NCBI GenBank assembly: GCA_024398295.1
Contig: JAKSJL010000003.1
Location: 1-62,771, forward strand
Direction: 5' to 3'
DNA length: 62,771 nt
From: Bacteroidales bacterium
Lineage (GTDB): Bacteria > Bacteroidota > Bacteroidia > Bacteroidales > UBA932
Shown: in pieces, positions 16,292-25,144 of the stretch
Layout: every line of letters starts with the position of its first letter
Position numbering within the stretch: the first letter of the stretch is position 1
Translations under genes and position numbers: made by a program
Notes under the pieces: generated by a model
Seen by the model: the letters and a program-made list of their open reading frames with translations, nothing else
Database searches by the model: none
What the model was told of the DNA's origin: nothing

Positions 16292-19200
16292 ATGAGCATT
16301 TATAGAACAGCGGTGAATCATCCGGTCACCACGACGCTCCTCTTTGTAGCGTTCGCGGTGTTCGGAATATTCTCCCTTACGAAGACTTCCATCGCTCAGT
16401 TCCCTGAGTTTGATGCGAATGTTATCATGGTCATGTCTTCATATCCAGGTGCCAATGCATCGGATATCGAGAATAACTTGACCAAGGTACTTGAGAACTC
16501 CCTGAATGGTGTGGCCGACCTCAAGAGCCTCACCTCCAGCTCCAAGGAAAATGTATCCATGCTTACCCTGGAGTTCGAATATGGAACTGATATCGACGAG
16601 GCGACAAACAATGTCCGAGACAAGCTGGACATGGTGAATTCCACCTTGCCTGATGGTGCATCCATCCCTGTCATCTTCAAGTTCAGTGCGGATGACATGC
16701 CTATCATGTTCCTCTCAGCCACTGCAGACGAGAGCCTCCCTGGACTTGAAAAGATACTTGACGATAAACTCGCTACCCCTCTTGCACGTGTGTCTGGTGT
16801 GGGTACAGTGTCAGTCATCGGTGCTCCTACCCGTGAGATCCAGGTGTACTGTGATCCGAACAAGCTTGCTGCGTATGGTCTTAGCGTAAGTAATATCGCC
16901 AGCATCATTGCCATGGAGAACAAGAACATCCCTTCCGGAAACATTGACATTGGTTCCAGCACATACTCTCTTCGAGTACAGAAGGAGTTCGAGGATCCGT
17001 CAGACATTCTCGATGTCGTACTTGGCTCTTTCGGCGGCAGGACTGTCTATCTTCGCGATGTGGCTACTGTCTATGATGGTGGCAAGGAGCGTGAGCAGGA
17101 GTCATACACAAATGGTGTACGCGCTGCCCGAATCTCCATTCAGAAGCAGTCAGGTGCAAATACTGTAGACGTAATCCGTAAGATCAAGAAGGAACTCAAG
17201 AAGATTGAGACCACACTCCCTTCTGACATCAAGATTACTACCATTGTGGATTCATCCACAAATATCATCAACACCATCAATACCTTGAAGGAGACCATTC
17301 TCATCACCTTCCTGGTCGTAATGTTTGTGGTGTTCATTTTCCTCGGTAGGTGGAGAGCAACCTTCATCATTGTCCTTTCCATCCCTATCGCGCTCCTCGC
17401 TTCGCTGGTTTACCTGTTTGCGACGGGAAATACCCTGAACATCATCTCCATGTCGGCATTGACCATTGCCATAGGTATGGTCGTCGACGATGCGATCGTG
17501 GTGCTCGAGAACGTCACCACGCACTTGGAGAGGGGAGAGAAGCCTAAGGAGGCTGCGGTCCATGCTACATCGGAGGTGGCGATTTCGGTTATCGCGTCCA
17601 CCCTCACCATGCTCTGCGTGTTCCTTCCTCTTACCATGGTAAATGGTATGGCGGGTATCATGTTCAAGCAGCTTGGATGGATCGTCAGCATCATCATGAT
17701 CGTGTCTACGACGGCAGCGCTCACGCTTGTGCCTATGCTCTGCTCACGCTTCCTCAAGGCGGGACCTAAGACTGGCAAGCTTCACAATGCTATCTTTGGA
17801 CCTATCAACAAATTCCTTGACCTCATCTCACGTGGCTATGCTCGCCTCATCGGATGGGCCACCACTCATAGAACCATCGTGGTGGTGATAAGCATCGTGG
17901 CGTTTGTGGGTACTATCCTTCCTTTGGGATTGAATCTGAAGACGGAGTACTTCCCACGTGGTGACTCTGACCGTGTCAGCATTAATGTAGAACTTCCAAT
18001 GGGTACTGCCCAGGATGTGACAAGAGACTTCGCTGAGAGGTTTTATGCTGAACTCAAGGAGTCTATCCCTGAGATCAAGATCTGCAACGTAACCTTCGGT
18101 CAGGCTGATACAGACAACACCTTCGCAAACATGCAGAGCAACGGTACACATATCGTCTCTGTGAACATGAACATCGGCAGCACCGACTCACGTAAGCGTA
18201 AATGTGCTGATATCGCAGACCAGGTTCGTGACATCCTCAAGAAATATCCAGAGGTGAAGAAGGCGACGGTTACGGAAGGCGGCGGTATGGCCATGGGTGG
18301 TGCTTCATCAGTCAAGGTGGAGGTCTATGGCTTTGACTTTGCTGAGACCGATGCTGTCGCAAAGGCTCTTCAGACAAAGATGATTGCCGATCCTGCATAT
18401 TCTCAGGTAAACCTTAGCCGTGATGCGTATACTCCTGAGTACCAGATGGATTTCGATCGTACTAAGCTTGCTCTCAATGGACTTAACTCATCTACTGCAG
18501 GTGCTGCTTTCAGTGCTGCGATGAGTGGCGCGCTTAGCTCATTCTATCGTGAGGATGGTGATGAGTACAGTATCAGGGTAAGATACGCTCCAGAGTTCAG
18601 AACAAGCATCGAGGACATGGAGAACATCATGGTGTACAACTCCCAGGGTAGAGGTATCAGGATGAAGGAACTTGGAGAAGTAGTGGAGACTTCAGTGCCT
18701 CCTACCATCGAGCGAAAGGACCGTTCTCGTCTCATTACCATCACTGGTGTGGTAGCCCAGAAAGCTACGCTGTCAGATGCTGTCGCAGCCGCAAACAAGG
18801 CCATTGCTGAGACTGAAATCCCTTCAAGCATATCTACAGCGCTTGCCGGAGACTATGAGAACCAGCAGGATATGTTCAAGGATATGTTCACACTCTTCAT
18901 CCTTATCATTATCCTTGTGTACATGGTGATGGCATCGCAGTTCGAGTCGTTCATGGCTCCTCTCGTGATCATGTTCTCTGTTCCATTTGCACTTGTGGGT
19001 GTAGTTCTTGGTCTGTGGACCACTGGAACTGCTCTCGGAGTCATGGCTCTTATCGGAGTCATCATCCTCCTGGGTATCGTTGTGAAGAATGGTATCGTGC
19101 TCATCGACTACACCATCCTTTGCCGTGAGAGGGGAATGGGCATCGTAGAGGCTTCAGTGGAGGCTGCTCGCAGCCGTCTGCGCCCTATTCTCATGACCAC

Positions 19201-19396
19201 CCTTACCACAGTGCTCGGTATGCTGCCTATGGCTATCGGCAAGGGTGAAGGATCAGAGTTGTGGAGAAGCTTGGGTATGACCGTTTGCTGGGGTCTTTCG
19301 ATCTCTACACTCGTCACCCTCGTTCTTATCCCTACACTCTACTGCTCATTCTCAGTGATGCAGGAGAAGAGAAAACAGAAGAAAGCCTTAAAATAG
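16292..19396 (+). CDS. RND-family inner-membrane efflux pump (HAE1/AcrB type)
   Basis: A 1034-residue pump with the two-fold RND repeat: 12 transmembrane helices and two large periplasmic loops. TM4 carries the proton-relay Asp pair in IAIGMVVDDAIVVLENV, and GTAQD/SDRVSINVELPMG begins the second half. The ending VKNGIVLIDYT and RLRPILMTTLTTVLGMLPMA are typical of multidrug exporters of the hydrophobe/amphiphile efflux 1 class. With the flanking adaptor and channel it makes a complete tripartite pump. No local transcriptional regulator is present. Confidence 0.95.
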   Translation: MSIYRTAVNHPVTTTLLFVAFAVFGIFSLTKTSIAQFPEFDANVIMVMSSYPGANASDIENNLTKVLENSLNGVADLKSLTSSSKENVSMLTLEFEYGTDIDEATNNVRDKLDMVNSTLPDGASIPVIFKFSADDMPIMFLSATADESLPGLEKILDDKLATPLARVSGVGTVSVIGAPTREIQVYCDPNKLAAYGLSVSNIASIIAMENKNIPSGNIDIGSSTYSLRVQKEFEDPSDILDVVLGSFGGRTVYLRDVATVYDGGKEREQESYTNGVRAARISIQKQSGANTVDVIRKIKKELKKIETTLPSDIKITTIVDSSTNIINTINTLKETILITFLVVMFVVFIFLGRWRATFIIVLSIPIALLASLVYLFATGNTLNIISMSALTIAIGMVVDDAIVVLENVTTHLERGEKPKEAAVHATSEVAISVIASTLTMLCVFLPLTMVNGMAGIMFKQLGWIVSIIMIVSTTAALTLVPMLCSRFLKAGPKTGKLHNAIFGPINKFLDLISRGYARLIGWATTHRTIVVVISIVAFVGTILPLGLNLKTEYFPRGDSDRVSINVELPMGTAQDVTRDFAERFYAELKESIPEIKICNVTFGQADTDNTFANMQSNGTHIVSVNMNIGSTDSRKRKCADIADQVRDILKKYPEVKKATVTEGGGMAMGGASSVKVEVYGFDFAETDAVAKALQTKMIADPAYSQVNLSRDAYTPEYQMDFDRTKLALNGLNSSTAGAAFSAAMSGALSSFYREDGDEYSIRVRYAPEFRTSIEDMENIMVYNSQGRGIRMKELGEVVETSVPPTIERKDRSRLITITGVVAQKATLSDAVAAANKAIAETEIPSSISTALAGDYENQQDMFKDMFTLFILIIILVYMVMASQFESFMAPLVIMFSVPFALVGVVLGLWTTGTALGVMALIGVIILLGIVVKNGIVLIDYTILCRERGMGIVEASVEAARSRLRPILMTTLTTVLGMLPMAIGKGEGSELWRSLGMTVCWGLSISTLVTLVLIPTLYCSFSVMQEKRKQKKALK

Positions 19397-19402
19397 TAAG
19401 TT

Positions 19403-19696
19403 ATGAAAGCGATTTTTATATCATATAACCAGGCCTATAATCAGGAGATTGTTGAGCTTCTGGAGACTTTCGGACAGAGGGGATTCACCCAGTGGCAGGA
19501 AATCCAGGGTAGAGGAGGCGTCGATGGTGAACCTCACTATGGCGACCATGCATGGCCTACCATGAACCATGCTCTTCTCACCATGGTTCCTGACGACAAG
19601 CTGCAGGGCATCATGGATGCGCTCAAGGCTACCGATGAGGCCAGTCCAAAGCTCGGATTGAGAGCTTTTGCCTGGAACATTGAGGCCGCCATTTAG
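19403..19696 (+). CDS. PG0541-family PII-like transporter-associated protein
   Basis: A 97-residue protein that starts 6 bases after the pump gene. The sequence (MKAIFISYNQAYNQEIVELLETFGQRGFTQWQEIQG, then HAWPTMNHALLTMVPDDKLQGIMDALK) fits the ferredoxin-like PII fold and the family named after Porphyromonas gingivalis PG0541, which is known to be encoded with RND transporters. The GRGGVDGEPHYGDHAWP stretch corresponds to the flexible T-loop. A regulatory or sensing role for the pump is an inference from context and fold. Confidence 0.8.
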   Translation: MKAIFISYNQAYNQEIVELLETFGQRGFTQWQEIQGRGGVDGEPHYGDHAWPTMNHALLTMVPDDKLQGIMDALKATDEASPKLGLRAFAWNIEAAI

Positions 19697-19712
19697 GGCC
19701 TGGATTACAATT

Positions 19713-19742
19713 TTTGAAACCGACTATAAATTATTATATTTG
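19713..19742 (+). promoter_or_regulatory. Promoter for the thioredoxin gene, inside a terminator loop
   Basis: TTTG at 19713-19716, 18 bases, then TATATTTG at 19735-19742. The -7 box occupies the loop of the hairpin at 19717-19752. Confidence 0.7.
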
Positions 19743-19752
19743 TAGTCGGTTT
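19717..19752 (+). terminator. Terminator of the efflux operon
   Basis: A perfect 10-bp stem, AAACCGACTA (19717-19726) with TAGTCGGTTT (19743-19752), has a 16-base loop and is followed by ATTATTTTT. The long loop contains the -7 element of the next promoter. Confidence 0.82.
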
Positions 19753-19775
19753 ATTATTTTTAAATTACGCATATT

Positions 19776-20090
19776 ATGGCCAAAGTAGTAACAAACGCAA
19801 ATATCGATGAGCTGCTCGCATCTGAGCAGCCTGTCCTCATGGACTTCTGGGCTACATGGTGTGGACCGTGCAAGATCCTTTCTCCTGCAGGAGACGAGGG
19901 GGCCGACGAGTACGAAGGCCGCGTGGTTGTCGCTAAGTGCAATGTAGACGATGCAGATGACGTAGCGATGCGCTTCCGCATCAGAAATATCCCTACACTC
20001 ATGTTCTTCAAGGGCGGCGAGATGGTCCAGAGACTTGTGGGCGTCGTTTCCAAGGAAGAGATCGAGGCAGTGTTGAACTCAATGTTGTAG
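19776..20090 (+). CDS. trxA: Thioredoxin
   Basis: A 104-residue cytoplasmic thioredoxin with the redox motif WCGPC (Cys 29 and Cys 32), the buried Asp in FWATW context and the cis-proline loop RNIPTLMFFKGG. The helix after the active site reads PAGDEGADEY instead of the usual P-x-L-D-E-x-A-x-E-Y, so two of its hydrophobic core positions are small residues; the fold should still form. It has its own promoter and is followed 7 bases later by a porin-like gene. Confidence 0.93.
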   Translation: MAKVVTNANIDELLASEQPVLMDFWATWCGPCKILSPAGDEGADEYEGRVVVAKCNVDDADDVAMRFRIRNIPTLMFFKGGEMVQRLVGVVSKEEIEAVLNSML

Positions 20091-20097
20091 TCCAGTT

Positions 20098-20826
20098 ATG
20101 AAAAAGATTCTCGCTATTGCAGTGACCCTGCTTGTCAGTGTGGTCGCAAATGCACAGTTCAGTATGTCTAGGGGCATGGGTGCAGCATCGATGGGCAGTG
20201 CACTCCTCAGCCGTGGCACTGGTGTTGTCGTCGGTCTGAACACGTCAAACATGAGCCTTGGCGAGCTCACGAAGCTGAATTCAAGCTCTATCGCAGGATA
20301 CCGTATCGGCCTGGCGAAGAATATCCCTATAGCTGTGGGCTTCGCCCTCCAGCCAGAGGTGGTAGCATGTACCAAGGGAGCGAAGATTCCTATGAATCTC
20401 GGCGACACCCCGCTTGAGGACTTCCAGAACGGCACTGTGTCCGGAGCTATCACAAATGAGCTCAAGGCAAATGTGACTTTCGTGGAGATCCCTATCCAGC
20501 TTCAGTACGCTGTGGATCTTCTTTTCATCAAGCCTTACGTCTTCCTTGAGCCTTTCGCAGGTCTCGCGGTAGGCGGAAATGTAGACGGAAAGAAGATGAC
20601 CTTCAACGACCTCAAGCAGCGCCTTGAGTATGGTCTCAGCATCGGTGGAGGTATCACCTTCTTCGATCACCTCCAGCTCTCGCTCCGCTATTACTGGAAC
20701 ATGGAGGACGTCCAGAATTTCAAGGATTATGCCTCACAGAGTGGTCATAACATCGGCAGCATGTTCAAGGGCAACGATGCGAAGAGCTTTGATGGTGTAG
20801 CAGTTTCACTCGGTCTTTTCTTCTAG
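20098..20826 (+). CDS. Outer-membrane beta-barrel protein (PorT/OmpW-like size)
   Basis: A 242-residue protein with a signal peptide (MKKILAIAVTLLVSVVANAQ) and alternating strand patterns ending in aromatic residues (VEIPIQLQYAVDLLFIKPYVFLEPFAGLAVGG; LQLSLRYYWNM; VAVSLGLFF with terminal Phe). This is typical of the small outer-membrane barrels annotated as porin family or PorT in Bacteroidota. A Met/Ser/Gly-rich segment after the signal (MSRGMGAASMGSALLSRG) is unusual. No specific function is claimed. Confidence 0.8.
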   Translation: MKKILAIAVTLLVSVVANAQFSMSRGMGAASMGSALLSRGTGVVVGLNTSNMSLGELTKLNSSSIAGYRIGLAKNIPIAVGFALQPEVVACTKGAKIPMNLGDTPLEDFQNGTVSGAITNELKANVTFVEIPIQLQYAVDLLFIKPYVFLEPFAGLAVGGNVDGKKMTFNDLKQRLEYGLSIGGGITFFDHLQLSLRYYWNMEDVQNFKDYASQSGHNIGSMFKGNDAKSFDGVAVSLGLFF

Positions 20827-20829
20827 TCG

Positions 20830-21354
20830 ATGAAGGTTCTCTTTTATTGCTCTGCGAGCTTTGAGATTGATCCCAAGTTCAACCAGGCTGCACATGACAT
20901 AGTCTGCGCAGCGTGTGCATTGGGATATGATATAGTGTCAGGTGGTACCATCAAGGGCACCATGAAGGTAGTGGCAGATGCCGCTGTGGAGTGTGGCGCG
21001 AAGAACATCGGCGTCATCCCTCGTTTCATGGAGCAGTATGTGTACCCAGGCCTTACTGAGTGCACCTGGACAGAGACGATGTCTGAGCGCAAGGAGAAGA
21101 TGCGCGATGGCGTGGACGCCGTCGTGGCACTCCCTGGCGGCATCGGCACGCTGGACGAGCTCATTGAGACATTTGTGCTGGTGAAGCTCGACAGGTACCA
21201 TGGCAAGGTGATCGTGGCAAACATCGATGGATTCTACGAGCCACTCAAGGCCCTTCTCGACCATTATGTGGCTACAGGTATGCTGGATGCGGCTTCGCGC
21301 CAGCTCATTGTCTTCCCAAGCACAGTGGAGGAAGTCACGGAGGCATTGAAATAG
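20830..21354 (+). CDS. LOG-family nucleoside monophosphate phosphoribohydrolase-like protein
   Basis: A 174-residue Rossmann-fold protein with the LOG signature LPGGIGTLDELIETF (residues near 100-114) and the preceding SERKEKMRDGVDAVV segment. LOG proteins split the N-glycosidic bond of cytokinin riboside monophosphates or, in bacteria, AMP and other nucleotides. It begins 3 bases after the barrel gene, so it is part of the same run of genes. Confidence 0.9.
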   Translation: MKVLFYCSASFEIDPKFNQAAHDIVCAACALGYDIVSGGTIKGTMKVVADAAVECGAKNIGVIPRFMEQYVYPGLTECTWTETMSERKEKMRDGVDAVVALPGGIGTLDELIETFVLVKLDRYHGKVIVANIDGFYEPLKALLDHYVATGMLDAASRQLIVFPSTVEEVTEALK

Positions 21355-21361
21355 ACATCAA

Positions 21362-22333
21362 GTGAGAAAGGAAATCATCGGATATCTCGGAGAAGACTGG
21401 AGCAGGGTTCAGAACCTGATCCGGGCTTCGCTGTCCAGTGACATAGAGCTGCTGAACCAGACCAATGACTCCATCCTTGAGAATGGAGGCAAGCAGCTCC
21501 GCCCGCTTCTCGCACTGCTCGTCGCGAGGGCTGTCGGCGGCGCCGTCACTGAGGACTGCGTCCGCATGGCCGCCGCCTCCGAGCTGCTGCATAATGCCAC
21601 CTTGCTGCATGATGATGTCGCAGATGGCAGCAGCGTGCGCCGTGGTCGCCCTACTGTGATGTCGCTGCTCGGAAGCCGTGCGTCTGTGCTCCTGGGTGAC
21701 TATTGGCTCGTGAAGGCTATGGATAACATCCTTGCTTCAAGCGTGAGCGACAGCGTCATGGGACTCTTCTCGAAGACCCTTTCGGATCTCGCTGTAGGTG
21801 AGATGCTTCAGCTTCAGAAAGCGGTGAAGGGAGATACGACGGAGAGCGACTACATCCGCATCATCTATTCGAAGACAGCGTCTCTTTTCGAGACCGCCTG
21901 CACTTCGTCGGCCATCTCTGCGCGCGCATCCCAGGAGGTGGTGGAGGCTATACGCCGATATGCGGTGAGCCTCGGCATTGCCTTCCAGATCAAGGATGAC
22001 ATCCTTGACTACGCTGGCACGCAGATAGGCAAGCCAGTAGGCGTGGACATCCGCGAGCAGAAGATTACCCTGCCGCTGCTGGGCGCTTTCGCTGCCTCGA
22101 CAGAGCAGGAGGTACAGCATGCGAGGGAAATGATGCGTGAGGTGGAGAATCATCCACAGTTCTGCGAGGACCTGATGGAATATGTAAAGCAGAAGGGTGG
22201 TATCAGATATGCTGAGACCCGCCTTGACGAATATGTAAACGAGGCCATCGAGGCGCTCTCCGTACTGGAGGATAGCCAGGCGAAGGAGTACCTGGTGCTG
22301 CTGGCCAAGTATACAGCAAATAGAAACAAATGA
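21362..22333 (+). CDS. Polyprenyl diphosphate synthase
   Basis: A 323-residue trans-isoprenyl diphosphate synthase. The first Asp-rich motif is LHDDVADGSSVRRGRPT and the second is QIKDDILDYAG; the substrate-binding NGGKQLRPLL block is also present. Product chain length (for quinone side chains or carrier lipids) is not readable; the two residues preceding the first motif (Leu-His) leave a chain of C30-C40 possible. The start is GTG at 21362, 7 bases after the previous stop; no ATG upstream fits. Its end overlaps holB in ATGA. Confidence 0.92.
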   Translation: MRKEIIGYLGEDWSRVQNLIRASLSSDIELLNQTNDSILENGGKQLRPLLALLVARAVGGAVTEDCVRMAAASELLHNATLLHDDVADGSSVRRGRPTVMSLLGSRASVLLGDYWLVKAMDNILASSVSDSVMGLFSKTLSDLAVGEMLQLQKAVKGDTTESDYIRIIYSKTASLFETACTSSAISARASQEVVEAIRRYAVSLGIAFQIKDDILDYAGTQIGKPVGVDIREQKITLPLLGAFAASTEQEVQHAREMMREVENHPQFCEDLMEYVKQKGGIRYAETRLDEYVNEAIEALSVLEDSQAKEYLVLLAKYTANRNK

Positions 22334-23457
22334 GATTTTCAGATATAAAGGGAAACCAGGAGGTCAAGAATGCACTTGCCAGCATGGTAGACAGCGGCAA
22401 GGTGCCTCACGCGATCATGTTCCATGAGAACGAGGGTTGCGGTGGCATCGCCATGGCCATGGCTTTCCTCCAGTATCTGATGTGCAGTGTGCGTGGCGGT
22501 GAGGATTCATGCGGCACATGCCCTACCTGCAACAAAATCAACAAGCTCATTCACCCAGACATCCACTTCATCTTCCCGGTGGCGAGTGGATCGAAGGTGT
22601 CGACGGACAAGCCGACATCTGAGTCTTACGCCAAGTATTGGCGCGAGCTGGTGGTGGAGAATCCATTCTTCCTGGAGAATGAGCTCAATGCTGCCCTGGG
22701 AATAGAGAGCAAGTCGTCCGTCATAGCAGTGGCGGAGGCGAAGGGAGTCATTGACACATTGGCTCTCAGTGCGCTGGAAGGAGGATATCGCTGCATCGTG
22801 GTGTATCTCCCTGAGAAGATGAACGCAGAGACGGCGAACCGTCTGCTGAAGTCCATCGAGGAGCCGCCAGCGCTCACTCAGTTTGTGTTTATCACCCACG
22901 CACCGGAGAAGGTGCTGGTGACCATCTCGTCCCGCTGCCTAGCGATAAGGCTCCTCCCGCTCAGTCGCGAGGAGGTCGCAGAAGTGCTCGTTGAGCGCTT
23001 CGGGAAGGCTCCGGAGGAGGCGGCAGACGCATCAGCGATGAGCGGCGGAAGCGTAGGCAAGGCGCTTGCGTACCTGGCCGAAGCGGAGGAGGCTGAGGCT
23101 GATTTCCAGCTGCTGTCGTCGCTGCTGAGAGCATTGGCATCCAAGGATCTCTCGGCTGCGCTTGATGCAGGTGAGGCCATGGCTGCGCTGCCGTCGAGGG
23201 AGAAGCAGAAGGCGTTCTGCAAATACATGTCGGAGGCCTTCAGAAGCATCTTCATGCTGCAGCAGAACCTGCCTCAGATGGTGTCGGCTCCTGAGAGGGA
23301 AATGTCTCTGTTCAAGGAGGTTGCGCCTCGCGTGCGTCGCACTTTTGCGCGTCAGGCAGAGGAGCACATGAACAGAGTGTACATGCTCATTGAAAGAAAC
23401 GTTAATCAGAAAATCCTGTTCTGCGACTTGGTAGACAGGCTTTATACAATGGTATGA
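22330..23457 (+). CDS. holB: DNA polymerase III subunit delta'
   Basis: A 375-residue clamp-loader subunit. It opens with FSDIKGNQEVKNALASMVDSGKVPHAIMF, as in HolB/DnaX proteins. The nucleotide loop ENEGCGGIAMA lacks the P-loop lysine, as expected for the non-ATPase delta' subunit. Zinc ligands C52, C61, C64 and C67 are seen. A long middle insertion (HPDIHFIFPVASGSKVSTDKPTSESYAKYW) is typical of Bacteroidota. The SRC-type block reads ISSRCLAIRLLPL. Both ends overlap neighbours in ATGA, giving tight coupling. Confidence 0.93.
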   Translation: MRFSDIKGNQEVKNALASMVDSGKVPHAIMFHENEGCGGIAMAMAFLQYLMCSVRGGEDSCGTCPTCNKINKLIHPDIHFIFPVASGSKVSTDKPTSESYAKYWRELVVENPFFLENELNAALGIESKSSVIAVAEAKGVIDTLALSALEGGYRCIVVYLPEKMNAETANRLLKSIEEPPALTQFVFITHAPEKVLVTISSRCLAIRLLPLSREEVAEVLVERFGKAPEEAADASAMSGGSVGKALAYLAEAEEAEADFQLLSSLLRALASKDLSAALDAGEAMAALPSREKQKAFCKYMSEAFRSIFMLQQNLPQMVSAPEREMSLFKEVAPRVRRTFARQAEEHMNRVYMLIERNVNQKILFCDLVDRLYTMV

Positions 23458-24692
23458 CAGATAATAAGGAATCTATAAAGTTTGACTGTTTTCGCGGTTG
23501 CACCGTCTCGCTTGATGAGACCAGCGGCGAGGTGAACTGCACCTACCGCCAGGGATGCTGCAAGCTGGAGGACTATGACTGGCTCCACGGCGTGGGCAGC
23601 AAGTCCGATGTCTTCGAGGTGCGCTTCAAGAATACCCGCAAGGGATTCTATGTCAATGCTTCCGGCCAGAACGTCAAGGTAGGAGACATGGTGATAGTCG
23701 AGGCTGCCACCGGTCATGATCTCGGTATCGTGACACTCGAGGGAGCCATCGTGGCGAAGCAGATGGCCTGCAAGGGCGTAGACCCTAAGCAGACAGAGCT
23801 CAAGAAGATATACAGGAAGGCGAAGCAGAACGATATCGTGAAGTGGCAGGAGGCCATTGCGCGTGAGCAGGAGACCATGATCAAGTCTCGCCGCATCGCG
23901 GCTGAGATGGGTCTGGACATGAAGATCGGTGATGTGGAGTTCCAGGGCGATGGCACCAAGGCCATCTTCTACTACATCGCAGATGGCCGTGTGGACTTCC
24001 GTCAGCTCATCAAGGTGTTTGCCGAGGAGTTCCGCATCCGCATCGAGATGAAGCAGATCGGCGCTCGTCAGGAGGCCGGCCTCATCGGAGGCCTCGGAGT
24101 CTGTGGACGCGAGCTCTGCTGTGCAAACTATATCAGCAGCTTCCAGTCCATCACCACCTCTGCTGCGCGTGTGCAGGATCTCTCCCTTAACCCGCAGAAG
24201 CTCGCTGGCCAGTGCGGCAAGCTCAAGTGCTGCCTTAACTATGAGGTGGCCAACTATCTGGATGCACAGTCTCGCATCCCACGCGTGAGCGAGCCTCTGG
24301 AGTTTGAGGATGGATTCGCTTATCTCATGAAGACTGATATCCTCAAGGAGACGATGTATTTCTCATACGACAAGTCATCCATGGCGGAGCTCTTCCCTCT
24401 GGATGCCTATGACGTGGCGGAGATCATCAAGATGAACAGGAATGGCATCAAGCCTGAGTCGCTCAAGTCTGATCCTGAGCCTCATGTCCCTGAGTTTGTG
24501 ACTGCCGTAGGTGACGACAGCATCACACGTTTCGATAACCTCGACAAGAAGCGTAAGAAAAATAGGAACAACAGATCCCAGAACCACGGTCAGAGAGACG
24601 ACCGTAGACGTGACAGAGGTCCACGTCAGGGTGGCGGACATCAGAACAATCACAAGAAGCATAACGGAGGAGAGCAGAAGAAGGATGCGTAA
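23454..24692 (+). CDS. PSP1-domain protein (YaaT/RicT-like)
   Basis: A 412-residue protein. Residues about 45-290 form the PSP1 C-terminal domain family (KVGDMVIVEAATGHDLGIV; DGRVDFRQLIKVFAEEFRIRIEMKQIGARQEAGLIGGLG) with the cysteine blocks CGRELCCANY and CGKLKCCLNY. In Bacillus subtilis RicT (YaaT), these cysteines help hold Fe-S clusters in a complex that promotes mRNA processing by RNase Y. The last 45 residues are a basic, Asn/Arg/His-rich, disordered tail, which suggests RNA binding. The neighbours holB and gldH are the usual Bacteroidota setting. Confidence 0.9.
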   Translation: MTDNKESIKFDCFRGCTVSLDETSGEVNCTYRQGCCKLEDYDWLHGVGSKSDVFEVRFKNTRKGFYVNASGQNVKVGDMVIVEAATGHDLGIVTLEGAIVAKQMACKGVDPKQTELKKIYRKAKQNDIVKWQEAIAREQETMIKSRRIAAEMGLDMKIGDVEFQGDGTKAIFYYIADGRVDFRQLIKVFAEEFRIRIEMKQIGARQEAGLIGGLGVCGRELCCANYISSFQSITTSAARVQDLSLNPQKLAGQCGKLKCCLNYEVANYLDAQSRIPRVSEPLEFEDGFAYLMKTDILKETMYFSYDKSSMAELFPLDAYDVAEIIKMNRNGIKPESLKSDPEPHVPEFVTAVGDDSITRFDNLDKKRKKNRNNRSQNHGQRDDRRRDRGPRQGGGHQNNHKKHNGGEQKKDA

Positions 24693-25143
24693 TCTCGTTC
24701 ATATTCTCTTCTGGGGCATGTGCGTTCTGGCTGTGGCTTCGTGTAGGAAGCCATCGGCCATGGAGTTCTTTGTGCTGAATGAGGACAGGGGAGAAGATGG
24801 GCTGTATCGCTATGAGCTGGATCTTTCAGACTCGCTGGCGACCTACGATGTGTATCTGTACTCGAGGATAGACGAGCAGAGCTCTACGCTTTCGCAGCTG
24901 GATGACATACCGATGGCGGCGTACTGGACGGCGCCTGATGGCGAAGTCTACAAGGACAGTTTCTATTTCCCTGTCAGGGATGCGAAGAAAGGCTTCTTCT
25001 CGTCAGAGTATAAGCTGCTGTATCGCGAGGGCATTGCCCCGGTACAGCGTGGCAAGTGGCGCCTTCACATAGATGTGGCGCAGTATGAGGGTGTGCCGGT
25101 CCTGAGGGGATTGGGCGTGGCTTATAAAACAATCAAAGACTAA
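24685..25143 (+). CDS. gldH: GldH-like lipoprotein
   Basis: A 152-residue lipoprotein (signal MRNLVHILFWGMCVLAVASC, Cys 20) whose start overlaps the PSP1 gene by 8 bases. The strand pattern (FFVLNEDRGEDGLYRYELDLSDSLATYDVYLYSRID; APVQRGKWRLHIDVAQYEGVPVLRGLGVAYKTI) and its position directly after the PSP1 gene fit GldH, a lipoprotein needed for gliding in Flavobacterium and kept in non-gliding Bacteroidales with an unknown role. Sequence similarity is weak by eye; context carries much of the call. Other gld genes are not in the window. Confidence 0.62.
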   Translation: MRNLVHILFWGMCVLAVASCRKPSAMEFFVLNEDRGEDGLYRYELDLSDSLATYDVYLYSRIDEQSSTLSQLDDIPMAAYWTAPDGEVYKDSFYFPVRDAKKGFFSSEYKLLYREGIAPVQRGKWRLHIDVAQYEGVPVLRGLGVAYKTIKD

Positions 25144-25144
25144 G

